NCBI RefSeq assembly: GCF_003363155.1
Contig: NZ_QRBE01000011.1
Coordinates: forward strand, 62,001 to 126,000
Source: Dyella monticola
GTDB lineage: Bacteria; Pseudomonadota; Gammaproteobacteria; Xanthomonadales; Rhodanobacteraceae
Direction: 5' to 3'
DNA: 64,000 bases
Part shown: positions 55,851-64,000 of the stretch, in pieces
Numbering within the stretch: the first letter of the stretch is position 1
Layout of the letters: each line of letters starts with the position of its first letter
Translations under genes and position numbers: made by a program
Notes under the pieces: model-generated
Seen by the model: only the letters and a program-made list of their open reading frames with translations
What the model was told of the DNA's origin: nothing
The model's database searches: none

Positions 55851-56843
55851 TCAGTTGGCGACGCTGCATGCGCGCGACAGCGTGTCGCTGGGATGCTCGC
55901 CGAAGGCGCGCCGATAGTTGGCGGCGAAGCGCGAGAGATCCCACCAGCCGCAGCTCATCGCCACCGACTTCACCGAAACGCGGCCCGCGCCTGCGGCAGA
56001 AAGCCTGCGGCTGGCTTCATGCAACCGAAGCAAGGCGAGGTAACGCGTGGGCGATACGCCGAGCAAGTCGGCGAACGCATAGCGCAGGCCACGGTCGCTG
56101 ACCCTGGCGGCACGCGCCAATTCATCCAGGTAGATATCGCGATGCAAATGGGTGCGCATGAAATCGACCGCGCGCCGGAACGGAGCGTACTGCACCTGAT
56201 AGCCTTGCGGATAAGGCGGCTGACCATGCTGGAGCGCGACCAGGTCTTCCAGCAGACGCGGATCGAGCAGGGCCGCGAACACGTCGTCCTCGAGCGTCAT
56301 GCTTTGCGGTTCGCGCGTGCCGACCAGCGCGTGAAAGGCCGATTCGCAGCGAAACCGCCATGCCGTGCCGTCAAGATATTCCGATTCGAACAAGACGAAC
56401 TTGCGCGCCGCCAGGCCAAACGACGCGGGGCTTCGTTCCAGCGTCCGCGCGACGCTGTCGTACAGCGGGGCCATCAGCACGCTGACTTGCGAATGCGGAC
56501 CCAGCATCATCTCGCAGGCATTGCCGCGCAACATGATCAAGCTTGTGCCCGAGCGCAGCGGCATGCCCGCGCACCAGCTTCCCGCTCCGGCCTGATGGAT
56601 GTGACACAGCAGATAGTGACCGTTGGGCACCGGAAAGCGCCCATGACAGGGAAAATCGAAGACGAAACCGCACAGCGTTGCCTCGGCCTGCGCGCGGCTG
56701 CCGAACCGGCCACGCAGGCCCCCTTCCCGGAGGGCAACAGCCTCCAATTTGCAGGCATCGAATAACTGATTCATGGCACCCAGGCCGGGCCATGGCATGA
56801 ACGATCCGTTCGGCTTCGAAAACATGGGGCGTGCTTTGGTCAT
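55851..56843 (-). CDS. AraC-family regulator beside the adhesin operon
   Basis: 330 residues if started at ATG 56843; ATG 56825 and ATG 56774 are alternatives, and none has a strong ribosome site. The N-terminal part (~20-200) resembles the cupin-like AraC_binding_2 domain (GFVFDFPCHGRFPVPNGHYL, SGTSLIMLRGNACEMMLGPH). The C-terminal helix-turn-helix (~230-325) shows IYLDELARAARVSDRGLRYA and SVAMSCGWWDLSRFAANYRRAFGEHPS. Likely controls the adhesin operon transcribed in the same direction downstream, and is itself preceded by an RcsAB-like box. Confidence 0.85.
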   Translation of the reverse strand: MTKARPMFSKPNGSFMPWPGLGAMNQLFDACKLEAVALREGGLRGRFGSRAQAEATLCGFVFDFPCHGRFPVPNGHYLLCHIHQAGAGSWCAGMPLRSGTSLIMLRGNACEMMLGPHSQVSVLMAPLYDSVARTLERSPASFGLAARKFVLFESEYLDGTAWRFRCESAFHALVGTREPQSMTLEDDVFAALLDPRLLEDLVALQHGQPPYPQGYQVQYAPFRRAVDFMRTHLHRDIYLDELARAARVSDRGLRYAFADLLGVSPTRYLALLRLHEASRRLSAAGAGRVSVKSVAMSCGWWDLSRFAANYRRAFGEHPSDTLSRACSVAN

Positions 56844-57157
56844 TCCGTGGCGCTGCACACGACAGCGCGATGCAAGGTTTGCGTCGCGTGCGTGGATGGT
56901 GCTGCCGGAGGCAGCCAGGTGCGTTCGGTGCGAAATCGCAATCCGCGCCTTACGCAAAATGAAGCGTTTAGCGGATCTTTTGCCGGGCGTCTGCCAGGCC
57001 CGCACACACGCCGCGACGATGAGTTGGACGACTGCTGCTCACACGTTTTCCCCCTGCATTGGAAACATCCGCCACGAACGAGTGGGCGTGGCGGATGAAG
57101 CGCAAATCCGATGACGCATTTCGGGGCGAGCGTATTGAGAAGGGGGAGCGGGCTGAA

Positions 57158-57171
57158 TAAGAATCTTCTTA
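57158..57171. promoter_or_regulatory. RcsAB-box-like site
   Basis: TAAGAATCTTCTTA differs from the enterobacterial RcsAB box TAAGAATATTCCTA at two of fourteen positions. It lies between the RcsB-like gene (stop at 57207) and the AraC gene (start 56843), about 315 bases upstream of the latter. The RcsB-like protein's recognition helix is close to that of RcsB, which makes a functional match plausible but unproven. Confidence 0.5.
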
Positions 57172-57206
57172 ATGTTCGTCAAGGAAATGTATAGAACCCC
57201 TCTGGG

Positions 57207-57875
57207 CTATGACAGCCCGCTGGTGCGCACGTAGTCGAACAGCTGTTGATCATTGGCAATGCCCAGTTTCGCCATCGCGCTGTGTTTTTGCAGGCTGATG
57301 GTCTTGACGCTGCGATGGGTGGTGCGCGCCACTTCGGAAACGGTCAGGCCCTGCGCCAGCAGGCGCATGACCTCCACTTCGCGCCCGGACAGCGTTTGCA
57401 CCGGTTTGCGCTCGGCCCGCGATGCGTCGCTGGCGGACATGCTGGGCGGCATCAGCTGCTCGCGAATCTGCTTGCTCACATAAGTGCGTCCGGCGCGGAC
57501 GGTGCGCAGCGCGAACAGCAGTTCCTGTACCGCGGCGACTTTTTCCACCACGGCATCCGCGCCTTCCTGGTACATCGCTCGCAGAAAGGCGGCATTGCGC
57601 AGCACCGTCAGCACGACCACGCGCAAGCGCGGATGACGCCGGCGCACTTCGCGCAGCAGCACCATGCCATCCAGGCCGGCCGTATCCTCAGGCATTTGAA
57701 AGTCCACGATCGCGGCATCGCAAGGAATATAGGCGAGCACCGCCAGCAGTTCGCTTCCATTGGATGCCTCGCCAACCACCTCGTAGCTTTCACCGTCGCG
57801 CTGCAAGACCGAACGCAAACCGATGCGTACCACTTCGTGATTATCCGCGATGACGACGCGCACTACGTTTTCCAC
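57207..57875 (-). CDS. RcsB-like response regulator (NarL/FixJ family)
   Basis: 222 residues from GTG 57875, where the receiver domain begins (MENVVRVVIADNHEVVRIGL); GTG 57911 or TTG 57917 would add residues. Phospho-acceptor Asp58 in AAIVDFQMPED; the acidic pair is Asp-Asn (ADNHE) rather than Asp-Asp. The LuxR-type HTH (~152-215) reads LSGREVEVMRLLAQGLTVSE and SVKTISLQKHSAMAKLGI, very close to RcsB's SIKTISSQKKSAMMKLGV. Probable regulator of surface structures. No RcsC/RcsD-like phosphorelay gene lies next to it, though the window holds two hybrid kinases elsewhere. Confidence 0.88.
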   Translation of the reverse strand: MENVVRVVIADNHEVVRIGLRSVLQRDGESYEVVGEASNGSELLAVLAYIPCDAAIVDFQMPEDTAGLDGMVLLREVRRRHPRLRVVVLTVLRNAAFLRAMYQEGADAVVEKVAAVQELLFALRTVRAGRTYVSKQIREQLMPPSMSASDASRAERKPVQTLSGREVEVMRLLAQGLTVSEVARTTHRSVKTISLQKHSAMAKLGIANDQQLFDYVRTSGLS

Positions 57876-58427
57876 TTGCCATAAAGCGTGTCTTTGTTTT
57901 TCCGATTGCACATGCAACGAGGTGTGCTCACCGCGGTAAGCACCGTTTGTTTGGTCCGACTATATGACAATGCAATCGGGAACGCCTGTTTGCGAAGCAG
58001 CCGACACTGTTGAAGTGTGATGTGTAAACAATTGCCGTTTTCGTGGCGGCGGCAACTATGTTGGATGCTTCATTGCGCGGTGACGCACGTGGTATTGCAG
58101 TTTGAGTCGGCGTGCTGCTCGTCGATCGAAGGGCGAAAGGCATGACGCGCAGCGTCAGCCCATGCGTGCTCCAGCCGCGTGAAATCGCGTAATGCCCGGG
58201 CGACGCGCGCCGACACGGAGGCGGTTGTCTCTTCCAGGAACGTCTCGCTGTCATCTCTTTCGTAGCTATCTGGCCACGCCGCGGCGCACCTGATGTCCAG
58301 GCGCCAATACGCTATCCTGATCCGGCCGCATCCACACCCGCCCGCTCGGCCCGCGTAGGCATGCGTTGAAACCGAGCGGATTATGCGACACCGGTCGGAC
58401 CGTGGTTGACAGTCATCCGGGATTCCC
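57876..58427. promoter_or_regulatory. Divergent region before the CLC channel gene
   Basis: About 550 bases. A minus-strand open frame from ~58265 to 58070 has protein-like composition (SETFLEETTASVSARVARAL) but no usable start codon nearby. It might be a remnant. No repeat or terminator recognised; promoters for both flanking genes should be here. Confidence 0.3.
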
Positions 58428-60224
58428 ATGACCCGCATCACGCACTTCGTTCGCAATGTCTACGAGAAGTGGAAGCGCGAGACGCTCAGTCAGAGCGATT
58501 TTCGCCCCAGCGTCAGCATCCTGAAACTTTCCCTGATGGCGGTGTTCGTCGGCATCGCCGCGGCGCTGGTGGCGTTCGTGCTGTATCGCATGATCGGCCT
58601 GGTGACCAACCTGGCGTTTCTGCAACGGTTTTCGTTCGACTTCATATCGCCTTCACTCAGCCATTCGACCTGGGCGATCCTGATCGCGCCCATCGTGGGT
58701 GGTCTGATCGTCGGGCTGATGGCGCGTTTCGGTTCCGATCGCATCCGTGGCCACGGGATTCCTGAGGCGCTGGAAGCGATTCTGTTTCGCAAGAGCAAGA
58801 TGATGCTGAAGGTGGCAATCCTGAAGCCGTTGTCGGCGGCGATCGCAATCGGCACCGGTGGGCCGTTCGGTGCCGAGGGGCCGATCATCATGACCGGCGG
58901 CGCGGTCGGTTCGTTGTTCGGCCAGATGTTCTATCTCACCTCGATCGAACGACGCACGTTGCTGGTCGCCGGCGCCTGCGCCGGCATGGCCGCCACGTTC
59001 AGCACGCCGATTGCCGCCACCTTGCTGGCGGTGGAGCTGCTACTGTTCGAATGGCGCCCGCGCAGCATCATTCCGGTGGCGATCGCCTGCTTCGTGGCGG
59101 ACGCGCTGCGACCCTTTTTGCTGGGTGCCGGTCCGCTGTTCCCGTTGCCGGTGGAATTTCATCTGCAACTGACGGATTTATGTCTGGCCGTGGTGTGCGG
59201 GTTTCTCGCCGGCCTGCTGGCGACGGCACTCACCGCGGCCATCTACCGGGTCGAGGATGGTTTCACCAAATTGCCGATGCATTGGATGTGGTGGCCGGCC
59301 ATGGGCGCCGTCGCGGTAAGTATCGGCGGCTTGATCGAGCCGCAGGCATTGGGCGTGGGCTACGGCGTGATCGACCAGTTGTTGACCGGCAAGCTTGTCG
59401 GCAGCGCCATTGTGCTGTTCATGATCGTCAAATCGCTGATGTGGGTGATCTATCTGGGCTCCGGCACGTCCGGCGGTGTATTGGCGCCCTTGTTGGCGCT
59501 GGGCGCAGGCCTGGGTGCACTGGAATCGTTCGTCTTTCCCGGCCACCAGCCGTTGCTGTGGCCGCTGCTGGGCATGGGCGCGATGCTGGCCGGCGTGATG
59601 CGCCTGCCGTTTACGTCGATCCTGTTCGCATTGGAGCTCACGCGCAACGCCAGCGCGTTGCCGGCGCTGCTGGTGGCATGCACGACGGCGTATGGCGTGA
59701 GCGTGTTCCTGATGAAGCGCTCCATTCTCACCGAGAAAGTCGCGCGCCGCGGCTACGATATTTTTCGCGAATACACGGTGGACCGGCTCGAACACATGGC
59801 GGTGAAGGACGTGATGAGCACGGACGTCATGACCATTCCGGGCGACATCAGCGTGCGCGAAGCGACGCAGACCTATTTCGGCGCCGATCAGAAATACCGT
59901 GCCTATCCGGTGGTCGATACGGAAGGCCGGTTGCTCAATGTCATCAACCGCAGCGAGCTGGCGCGTTTGTGGCAGGAGGATCCGGAAGGTAACTGCCGAC
60001 TGGCCGACATACTCGGCAAGGACCCGGTCGTTTCCTATCCCGACGAGAGCTGCAAGAGCGTGGCGATCCGCGCGGCGGTGGAAAAGCTCGATCGCATGCC
60101 GGTGGTCAGCGCCGATCGGCAATTGCTATTGGGCATGGTGACTCGCTACGACCTGCTGAAGCCCTATACCCATCATCACGAGGAAGAAGGGATTCGCGAG
60201 CGCTTCTTCCGCAACGTGAAATAG
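58428..60224 (+). CDS. CLC-family chloride channel/transporter with CBS domain pair
   Basis: 598 residues. Membrane core (~35-430) carries the CLC signatures GHGIPEALEA, GGPFGAEGPIIM (with the gating Glu in GAEGP) and GSGTSGGVLAPLLALGAG. Two CBS domains follow (~460-520, VKDVMSTDVMTIPGDISVRE; ~530-590, VSYPDESCKSVAIRAAVEKL and MVTRYDLL), which in relatives bind adenine nucleotides and tune transport. The SGS-type motif is not obvious, so channel versus Cl-/H+ or F- exchanger is open. Weak ribosome site. Confidence 0.92.
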   Translation: MTRITHFVRNVYEKWKRETLSQSDFRPSVSILKLSLMAVFVGIAAALVAFVLYRMIGLVTNLAFLQRFSFDFISPSLSHSTWAILIAPIVGGLIVGLMARFGSDRIRGHGIPEALEAILFRKSKMMLKVAILKPLSAAIAIGTGGPFGAEGPIIMTGGAVGSLFGQMFYLTSIERRTLLVAGACAGMAATFSTPIAATLLAVELLLFEWRPRSIIPVAIACFVADALRPFLLGAGPLFPLPVEFHLQLTDLCLAVVCGFLAGLLATALTAAIYRVEDGFTKLPMHWMWWPAMGAVAVSIGGLIEPQALGVGYGVIDQLLTGKLVGSAIVLFMIVKSLMWVIYLGSGTSGGVLAPLLALGAGLGALESFVFPGHQPLLWPLLGMGAMLAGVMRLPFTSILFALELTRNASALPALLVACTTAYGVSVFLMKRSILTEKVARRGYDIFREYTVDRLEHMAVKDVMSTDVMTIPGDISVREATQTYFGADQKYRAYPVVDTEGRLLNVINRSELARLWQEDPEGNCRLADILGKDPVVSYPDESCKSVAIRAAVEKLDRMPVVSADRQLLLGMVTRYDLLKPYTHHHEEEGIRERFFRNVK

Positions 60225-60335
60225 CACCGCCGCATGCCTGTCGACCTGTTCTCGTAAGCTTGATGAGCGACACTATGGCCTGTCTGCCATGGGAGGGAAC
60301 CTGGCAGACGCACACCAACACTGGGGAGCAAAGCA

Positions 60336-61133
60336 ATGAAGACGCGTTTGGTTGGAACGACCTTGCCGGTTCTGGAGATCGGCCTGGAACAGGGCGACCG
60401 GATTATCTCAGAGCCGGGCCGGTTTTCCTGGATGACACGCAATATCACGCTGCAGACGACGGCGCGCACGGCGGGTGTATCGAGCTTCCTGGGCGTCATC
60501 GGGCGCGCGCTTTCCGGCGGCGGCATATTCATGAACGAGTACCAGACCTCAGGCCCGCAGGGCATGGTCGCATTCGCGGCAAAAGTGCCGGGGTCGATCG
60601 TCGAAGTCCAAGTAAACGCGGGACAGACGTACTTCATTCATCGCCACGGTTTTCTGTGCGGCACCGAAGGCGTCGAGCTGACCATCGGCTTTCAGCGTTC
60701 TCTGGGCGCGGGCATTTTTGGCGGCGATGGCTTTGTGCTGGAAAAGCTCAGCGGCAATGCGCGTGCCTGGGTGGAACTGGGGGGCGAAGTCGTCACCTAC
60801 ACGCTGGCTCCCGGCGAAACGCTGCAGGTGCATCCCGGGCACATCGGCATGTTCGAAGGCACGGTGAACTTCGACATCGCATTGCTTCCCGGCTTGAAGA
60901 ACAAACTTTTCGGCGGCGATGGCCTGTTCGTGGCGAACCTCACCGGTCCGGGCCAGGTATGGCTGCAAACCCTCACCATGCCGAACCTGGCGCACGCGCT
61001 GGAGCCGTATCTTGCGCGTGAGGGTGGCAACACGTCAGTCATCAGCGGCGATTCCGGCGCGGGTATCGGCGGGGCGATTGCCGGCGGTGTGATCGGTTCA
61101 GTGCTCGGCGGCCTTTTCGGCAAAAACGATTAA
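60336..61133 (+). CDS. AIM24 family protein (TIGR00266-type)
   Basis: 265 residues, ATG preceded by GGGGAG. Repeated beta strands of the AIM24/TIGR00266 barrel: ISEPGRFSWMTRNITLQTTA, GFLCGTEGVELTIGFQRSLG, IFGGDGFVLEKLSGNARAWV, LAPGETLQVHPGHIGMFEGT, LFGGDGLFVANLTGPGQVWL. A C-terminal glycine-rich hydrophobic tail (GAGIGGAIAGGVIGSVLGGL) could associate with membranes. Function in bacteria is unclear. It follows the CLC gene by ~110 bases in the same direction. Confidence 0.9.
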   Translation: MKTRLVGTTLPVLEIGLEQGDRIISEPGRFSWMTRNITLQTTARTAGVSSFLGVIGRALSGGGIFMNEYQTSGPQGMVAFAAKVPGSIVEVQVNAGQTYFIHRHGFLCGTEGVELTIGFQRSLGAGIFGGDGFVLEKLSGNARAWVELGGEVVTYTLAPGETLQVHPGHIGMFEGTVNFDIALLPGLKNKLFGGDGLFVANLTGPGQVWLQTLTMPNLAHALEPYLAREGGNTSVISGDSGAGIGGAIAGGVIGSVLGGLFGKND

Positions 61134-61266
61134 GCGACTGGCCTTTCCGGGCCGCTCATCGGCGCGGATCGTTTGGACGGCTAAATCCGGGCGGTCCGCG
61201 CTGTCTCGCCATGCGTGGCATCGCCACGTTTTTCCAGCCACACAACGAGCCGATGCAGGCGTGCTG

Positions 61267-61587
61267 CTAGCGCGGCTTTCGAAAGAGCAAACGTGCCACG
61301 ACTGCAGGGATCATCACAGCTGCGAAGGCGCCGTAGCCATACAGCGCGGGCATGACCTGCTTCCAGATGCCGCCGCTTTCGCGCCCTACGTCGCTGACCG
61401 TTTGGATGGCGACGTCGTCATAGGCCATCAGGGAAAGCGCGCCTGCGGCAGCCAGGGCAATGAGGATGATCGCGACGTCATACACCTTGTACCGCCAGCT
61501 TATGCGCGAGCGCTTCCACACCGACCAATAGACCCAGGCCAGAAGCACCAGCCACGGGCCAAGCAACAGAAGAGACAGGTAACGCAT
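61267..61587 (-). CDS. Small membrane protein, three hydrophobic segments
   Basis: 106 residues if started at ATG 61587, where the first membrane segment follows at once (MRYLSLLLLGPWLVLLAWVY); ATG 61620 is possible. Further segments near 31-51 (VAIILIALAAAGALSLMAY) and 78-100 (YGYGAFAAVMIPAVVARLL). A charged patch WKRSRISWRYKVYD sits between the first two. No known domain. Convergent with the AIM24 gene. Confidence 0.65.
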   Translation of the reverse strand: MRYLSLLLLGPWLVLLAWVYWSVWKRSRISWRYKVYDVAIILIALAAAGALSLMAYDDVAIQTVSDVGRESGGIWKQVMPALYGYGAFAAVMIPAVVARLLFRKPR

Positions 61588-61935
61588 CGGAGTCCGCAAA
61601 CGGTTGCTGCGTGAGTTCATAGGATCGGCCATGCACGCCCTGTCGAGCAAGCATGCCCGGCCTATGGTTGCACCAGTCGAGCGTGCTGGTCTCACCTTGA
61701 GCCGGTAGCGCGCGACACCCTTTTTCGCGTGGCAGGCCGGCGCGTGAACCGACCCGATGATGAAATAAGGCCACCCTAGGGAATCACGGGCAGCTCATCA
61801 AGGCGGCTTATACCGTCCGCGGGCGTTGCAATTGGCGCGCAGTCGCTTTACAACATATATGAAATGATTGTTTGCCAATGAAACGGCCTCGGCGAGATCC
61901 GCCCGGTCGTACGACGCAGAAAAGGGGCGGTTTAT

Positions 61936-63648
61936 ATGGGGTTTGGAACAGATTGCGTGCAAAAAACGGCTTCTTCCGAAGCGCCTCTGCGCGTCACCGC
62001 GTATTCGCCCGCCGCGTACCGCGCCCGTCGCTGGCTGGCGATGCTGTGCGCACTGTGTTGTACGGCTGCATGGGCAAAGGACCCGCCGCAGGGTTTTACG
62101 CCACCGAACGCGGCCACGATCGAGCAGCAGTGGGTGGCAGCGAATCATCCTTTTGATGGCGCACGCCAGGCCATTCTTGCGCAGACACAGAAAGTGGCCT
62201 GGCAAGGTCCGATGTCGCCGGACTGGAAGACGCTTGCCGCTTATCGCACGCCGGAGTGGTATCGCGATGCGAAGTTCGGCATCTTCATTCACTGGGGCGT
62301 GTATTCGGTCGCCGCGTACAAGGGCGAGTGGTATCCGCGCCATATGTATGAGCGCACGGGCGAGTACGCCAATTACTACCAGCATCAGGTCGCCACGTAT
62401 GGGCCGATGCCGAAAGTCGGCTACAAAGATCTGATCCCGCTGTTCAAGGCCGAGCATTTCGATCCGCAAGCGTGGGCAACGCTGTTCCGTGAAGCGGGCG
62501 CGCGTTACGTGGTGCCGGTGGCCGAGCACCATGATGGCTTCGCCATGTACAACTCCAGGCTGTCCGATTGGACGGCGGTGAAAATGGGGCCGCATCGCGA
62601 CGTGATTGGCGAGCTCGCAAAGGCGATCCGTGCGCAAGGGATGAAGCTGGGCTTGTCGTCCCATCGTGCAGAGCACGACTGGTTCTACGAATACGGGCGC
62701 ACGTTCGATTCCGACGTGAACGATCCGCGCTATGCCGCGCTGTATGGGCCAGCGCATCCGTCCGAATCGGCCAAGGGCGAGGATGGCAAAGAGGTGGACT
62801 GGACCTTCGTGTCGGATGCGTATCTCAACGATTGGCTCGCGCGATCGTCCGAAATCGTCCAGGACTATCACCCCGATCTGATGTATTTCGATTGGTGGGT
62901 GGGCCAGCCACGTTTTCGCGGCGTGCTGGCCGACTTTGCCGCCTTTTACTACAACCAGGCAGCCGCGCGGGATCAGGGCGTCGTGCTCAATTACAAGCTC
63001 GACGACATGATGCCGGGCACCGGCACGATGAACATTGAGCGCGGACAGGCGGCCGATATCCGTGCACAGCCGTGGCAGACCGAAACGTCGGTGAGCCCCG
63101 ATTCGTGGGGTTACGCCGAAGGCGACACGTACAAATCGCCCGATGACATCGTGCATTTGCTCGTCGACGTGGTCAGCAAGAATGGCAACCTGCTGTTGAA
63201 CATCGGCCCCAAGGCCGATGGCACCATTCCCGATCAAGCCAAAGACATCCTGCTGGCGATGGGCCAATGGCTGAAGACCAATGGCGAAGCCATTTATGGC
63301 TCACGGCCCTGGCAGCGTTTCGGTGAAGGTCCTACCCAGGTGGTTGCCGGCACCATGCAGGACACCAAAACAAAACCGTATCAGCCCGAAGATTTTCGCT
63401 TTACCACAAACCGCGGCCATCTTTATGCGATCGACATGGAGTGGCCTGCCAGCGGTCAGGTGCTGATTCATTCCATCACACCAGCCATGGATGTTCGCCA
63501 CGTAACGCTGCTTGCCACGGGCAAACCGGTCACCTTCCAGCAGGCGGCAGATGGTTTGCATCTGACGTTGCCCGCTCGTCCTGCGGGCTTGCATGCCTAT
63601 GTCTATCGCATCGATGTCGGCAGCAAAGGGCTGAGCGAAAGCCATTGA
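61936..63648 (+). CDS. Secreted GH29 alpha-L-fucosidase
   Basis: 570 residues, ATG preceded by AGGGGCGG. Signal peptide to about residue 47 (TAAWA). The (beta/alpha)8 domain shows WYRDAKFGIFIHWGVYSV, GARYVVPVAEHHDGFAMYNS and YHPDLMYFDWWVGQPRF, with Asp319 in FDWW as the nucleophile, and VSKNGNLLLNIGPKADGTIP. A beta-sandwich C-terminal domain closes the protein (~480-565). It releases fucose from glycans and is probably periplasmic or exported. No fucose permease or catabolic gene is adjacent. Confidence 0.95.
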   Translation: MGFGTDCVQKTASSEAPLRVTAYSPAAYRARRWLAMLCALCCTAAWAKDPPQGFTPPNAATIEQQWVAANHPFDGARQAILAQTQKVAWQGPMSPDWKTLAAYRTPEWYRDAKFGIFIHWGVYSVAAYKGEWYPRHMYERTGEYANYYQHQVATYGPMPKVGYKDLIPLFKAEHFDPQAWATLFREAGARYVVPVAEHHDGFAMYNSRLSDWTAVKMGPHRDVIGELAKAIRAQGMKLGLSSHRAEHDWFYEYGRTFDSDVNDPRYAALYGPAHPSESAKGEDGKEVDWTFVSDAYLNDWLARSSEIVQDYHPDLMYFDWWVGQPRFRGVLADFAAFYYNQAAARDQGVVLNYKLDDMMPGTGTMNIERGQAADIRAQPWQTETSVSPDSWGYAEGDTYKSPDDIVHLLVDVVSKNGNLLLNIGPKADGTIPDQAKDILLAMGQWLKTNGEAIYGSRPWQRFGEGPTQVVAGTMQDTKTKPYQPEDFRFTTNRGHLYAIDMEWPASGQVLIHSITPAMDVRHVTLLATGKPVTFQQAADGLHLTLPARPAGLHAYVYRIDVGSKGLSESH

Positions 63649-63666
63649 CATCAACCCACGGCGAGA

Positions 63667-64000
63667 TCATCCACCGTTTTGTCGATCCATAAGGGCCTGC
63701 CAGACACGGTCCAGGCCCGCATCGACGGTTTTCCAGGCACCCTCTTCACCCATCACCTGACAAAAAAGTTCATTGATGCCACCGGGCGTGGCGTGCTCGT
63801 GCATCAACTCCTGGAAATCAGGATCACGTCCTTTGAGTGATGAAGCGAGCTCCGCAAACATCGCTGCAACATAGTGTTGTGCCTGGGTGTGCGCGATCCC
63901 ATGCGCGGCCAGCCAGTTGCTTATCTGATGCATGTACAGGAAATGCGCGGCGAGGGTTGCTGTTGCCGCCGAATAGCGGTCGAACACCGTTTCATCCGCC
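63667..64000 (-). CDS. C-terminal part of a ProC-like pyrroline-5-carboxylate reductase (cut by window edge)
   Basis: The reading frame is open through the window end, so the N-terminal NAD(P)-binding part lies outside. The visible ~110 residues are the dimerisation domain: helices ATATLAAHFLYMHQISNWLA and AQHYVAAMFAELASSL, then HATPGGINELFCQVMGEE, the ATPGGxNE motif shared by ProC and related reductases. Whether it makes proline or is a paralogue cannot be told from this part. Convergent with the fucosidase gene. Confidence 0.75.
   Translation of the reverse strand, partial: ADETVFDRYSAATATLAAHFLYMHQISNWLAAHGIAHTQAQHYVAAMFAELASSLKGRDPDFQELMHEHATPGGINELFCQVMGEEGAWKTVDAGLDRVWQALMDRQNGG

Noticed and set aside
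58070-58265. Minus-strand small protein before the CLC gene
   Set aside because: Composition is protein-like, but no start codon with a ribosome site exists in frame nearby and no family is recognised.
61798-63267. 489-codon minus-strand open frame across the fucosidase gene
   Set aside because: The plus strand encodes a clear GH29 enzyme; the opposite frame is His/Arg-rich shadow without motifs.

Overview
The window looks like a chromosomal segment from a GC-rich gammaproteobacterium of the Xanthomonadales, most likely Rhodanobacteraceae (Dyella/Luteibacter/Rhodanobacter-like). This is inferred from gene content and codon style: a kumamolisin-type S53 protease, a DUF3016 protein, a YadA-type adhesin with ESPR leader, hybrid histidine kinases and many secreted serine hydrolases. 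No rRNA, intact tRNA, CRISPR array, prophage or intact insertion sequence was seen. The only mobile-element trace is a decayed IS110-type transposase fragment near 8.2 kb.

Layout. 0-9.4 kb: secreted or membrane accessory genes (alpha/beta hydrolase, class C beta-lactamase-like hydrolase, membrane AraC regulator, sorbosone-dehydrogenase-like propeller, a large orphan exported protein, the IS110 relic, a FAS1 protein). 10.1-18.4 kb: signalling around a secreted protease, namely a CHASE3 hybrid kinase, the S53 protease, an OmpR-type regulator and a second hybrid kinase. 18.6-25.2 kb: photolyase, a trypsin-like protein, small hypothetical genes and an AI-2E-type transporter with a large extra C-terminal domain. 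25.4-31.4 kb: a tight glycan-modification operon (short leader ORF, DegT/VioA-type aminotransferase, hexapeptide acyltransferase, very large multi-domain glycosyltransferase). 31.5-38.6 kb: mostly leftward genes (propeller protein, SnoaL/NTF2-like protein, Maa-like acetyltransferase, beta-lactamase-like hydrolase, YCII protein, and a zinc-ribbon membrane protein interrupted by a frameshift at A7 tracts). 39.0-46.5 kb: DUF3857/transglutaminase membrane protein, a TetR regulator whose start codon lies inside a 37-bp perfect palindrome, an Lnt-like carbon-nitrogen hydrolase, small exported proteins and an acyltransferase. 46.9-48.5 kb: a two-gene unit pairing a haem-c (DUF3365) HAMP receptor that lacks an output domain with a soluble TIR protein. 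48.6-57.9 kb: an AT-richer FkbM methyltransferase, then the adhesin unit (trimeric autotransporter, OmpA/BamE lipoprotein, DUF4019 protein) with an AraC regulator and an RcsB-like regulator upstream. 58.4-64 kb: CLC channel with CBS domains, AIM24 protein, small membrane protein, GH29 alpha-L-fucosidase and the C-terminal part of a ProC-like reductase cut by the window edge.

The most promising undescribed systems are: (1) the DUF3365-HAMP/TIR pair, which reads like a receptor split into a membrane sensor and a cytosolic TIR effector; (2) a possible surface-adhesin cascade, in which the RcsB-like regulator sits beside a 12/14 match to the RcsAB box upstream of the AraC gene, and three helically phased repeats lie between the AraC gene and the adhesin operon; and (3) the TetR/Lnt-like pair with its operator built over the start codon. 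All three are inferences from sequence and layout.
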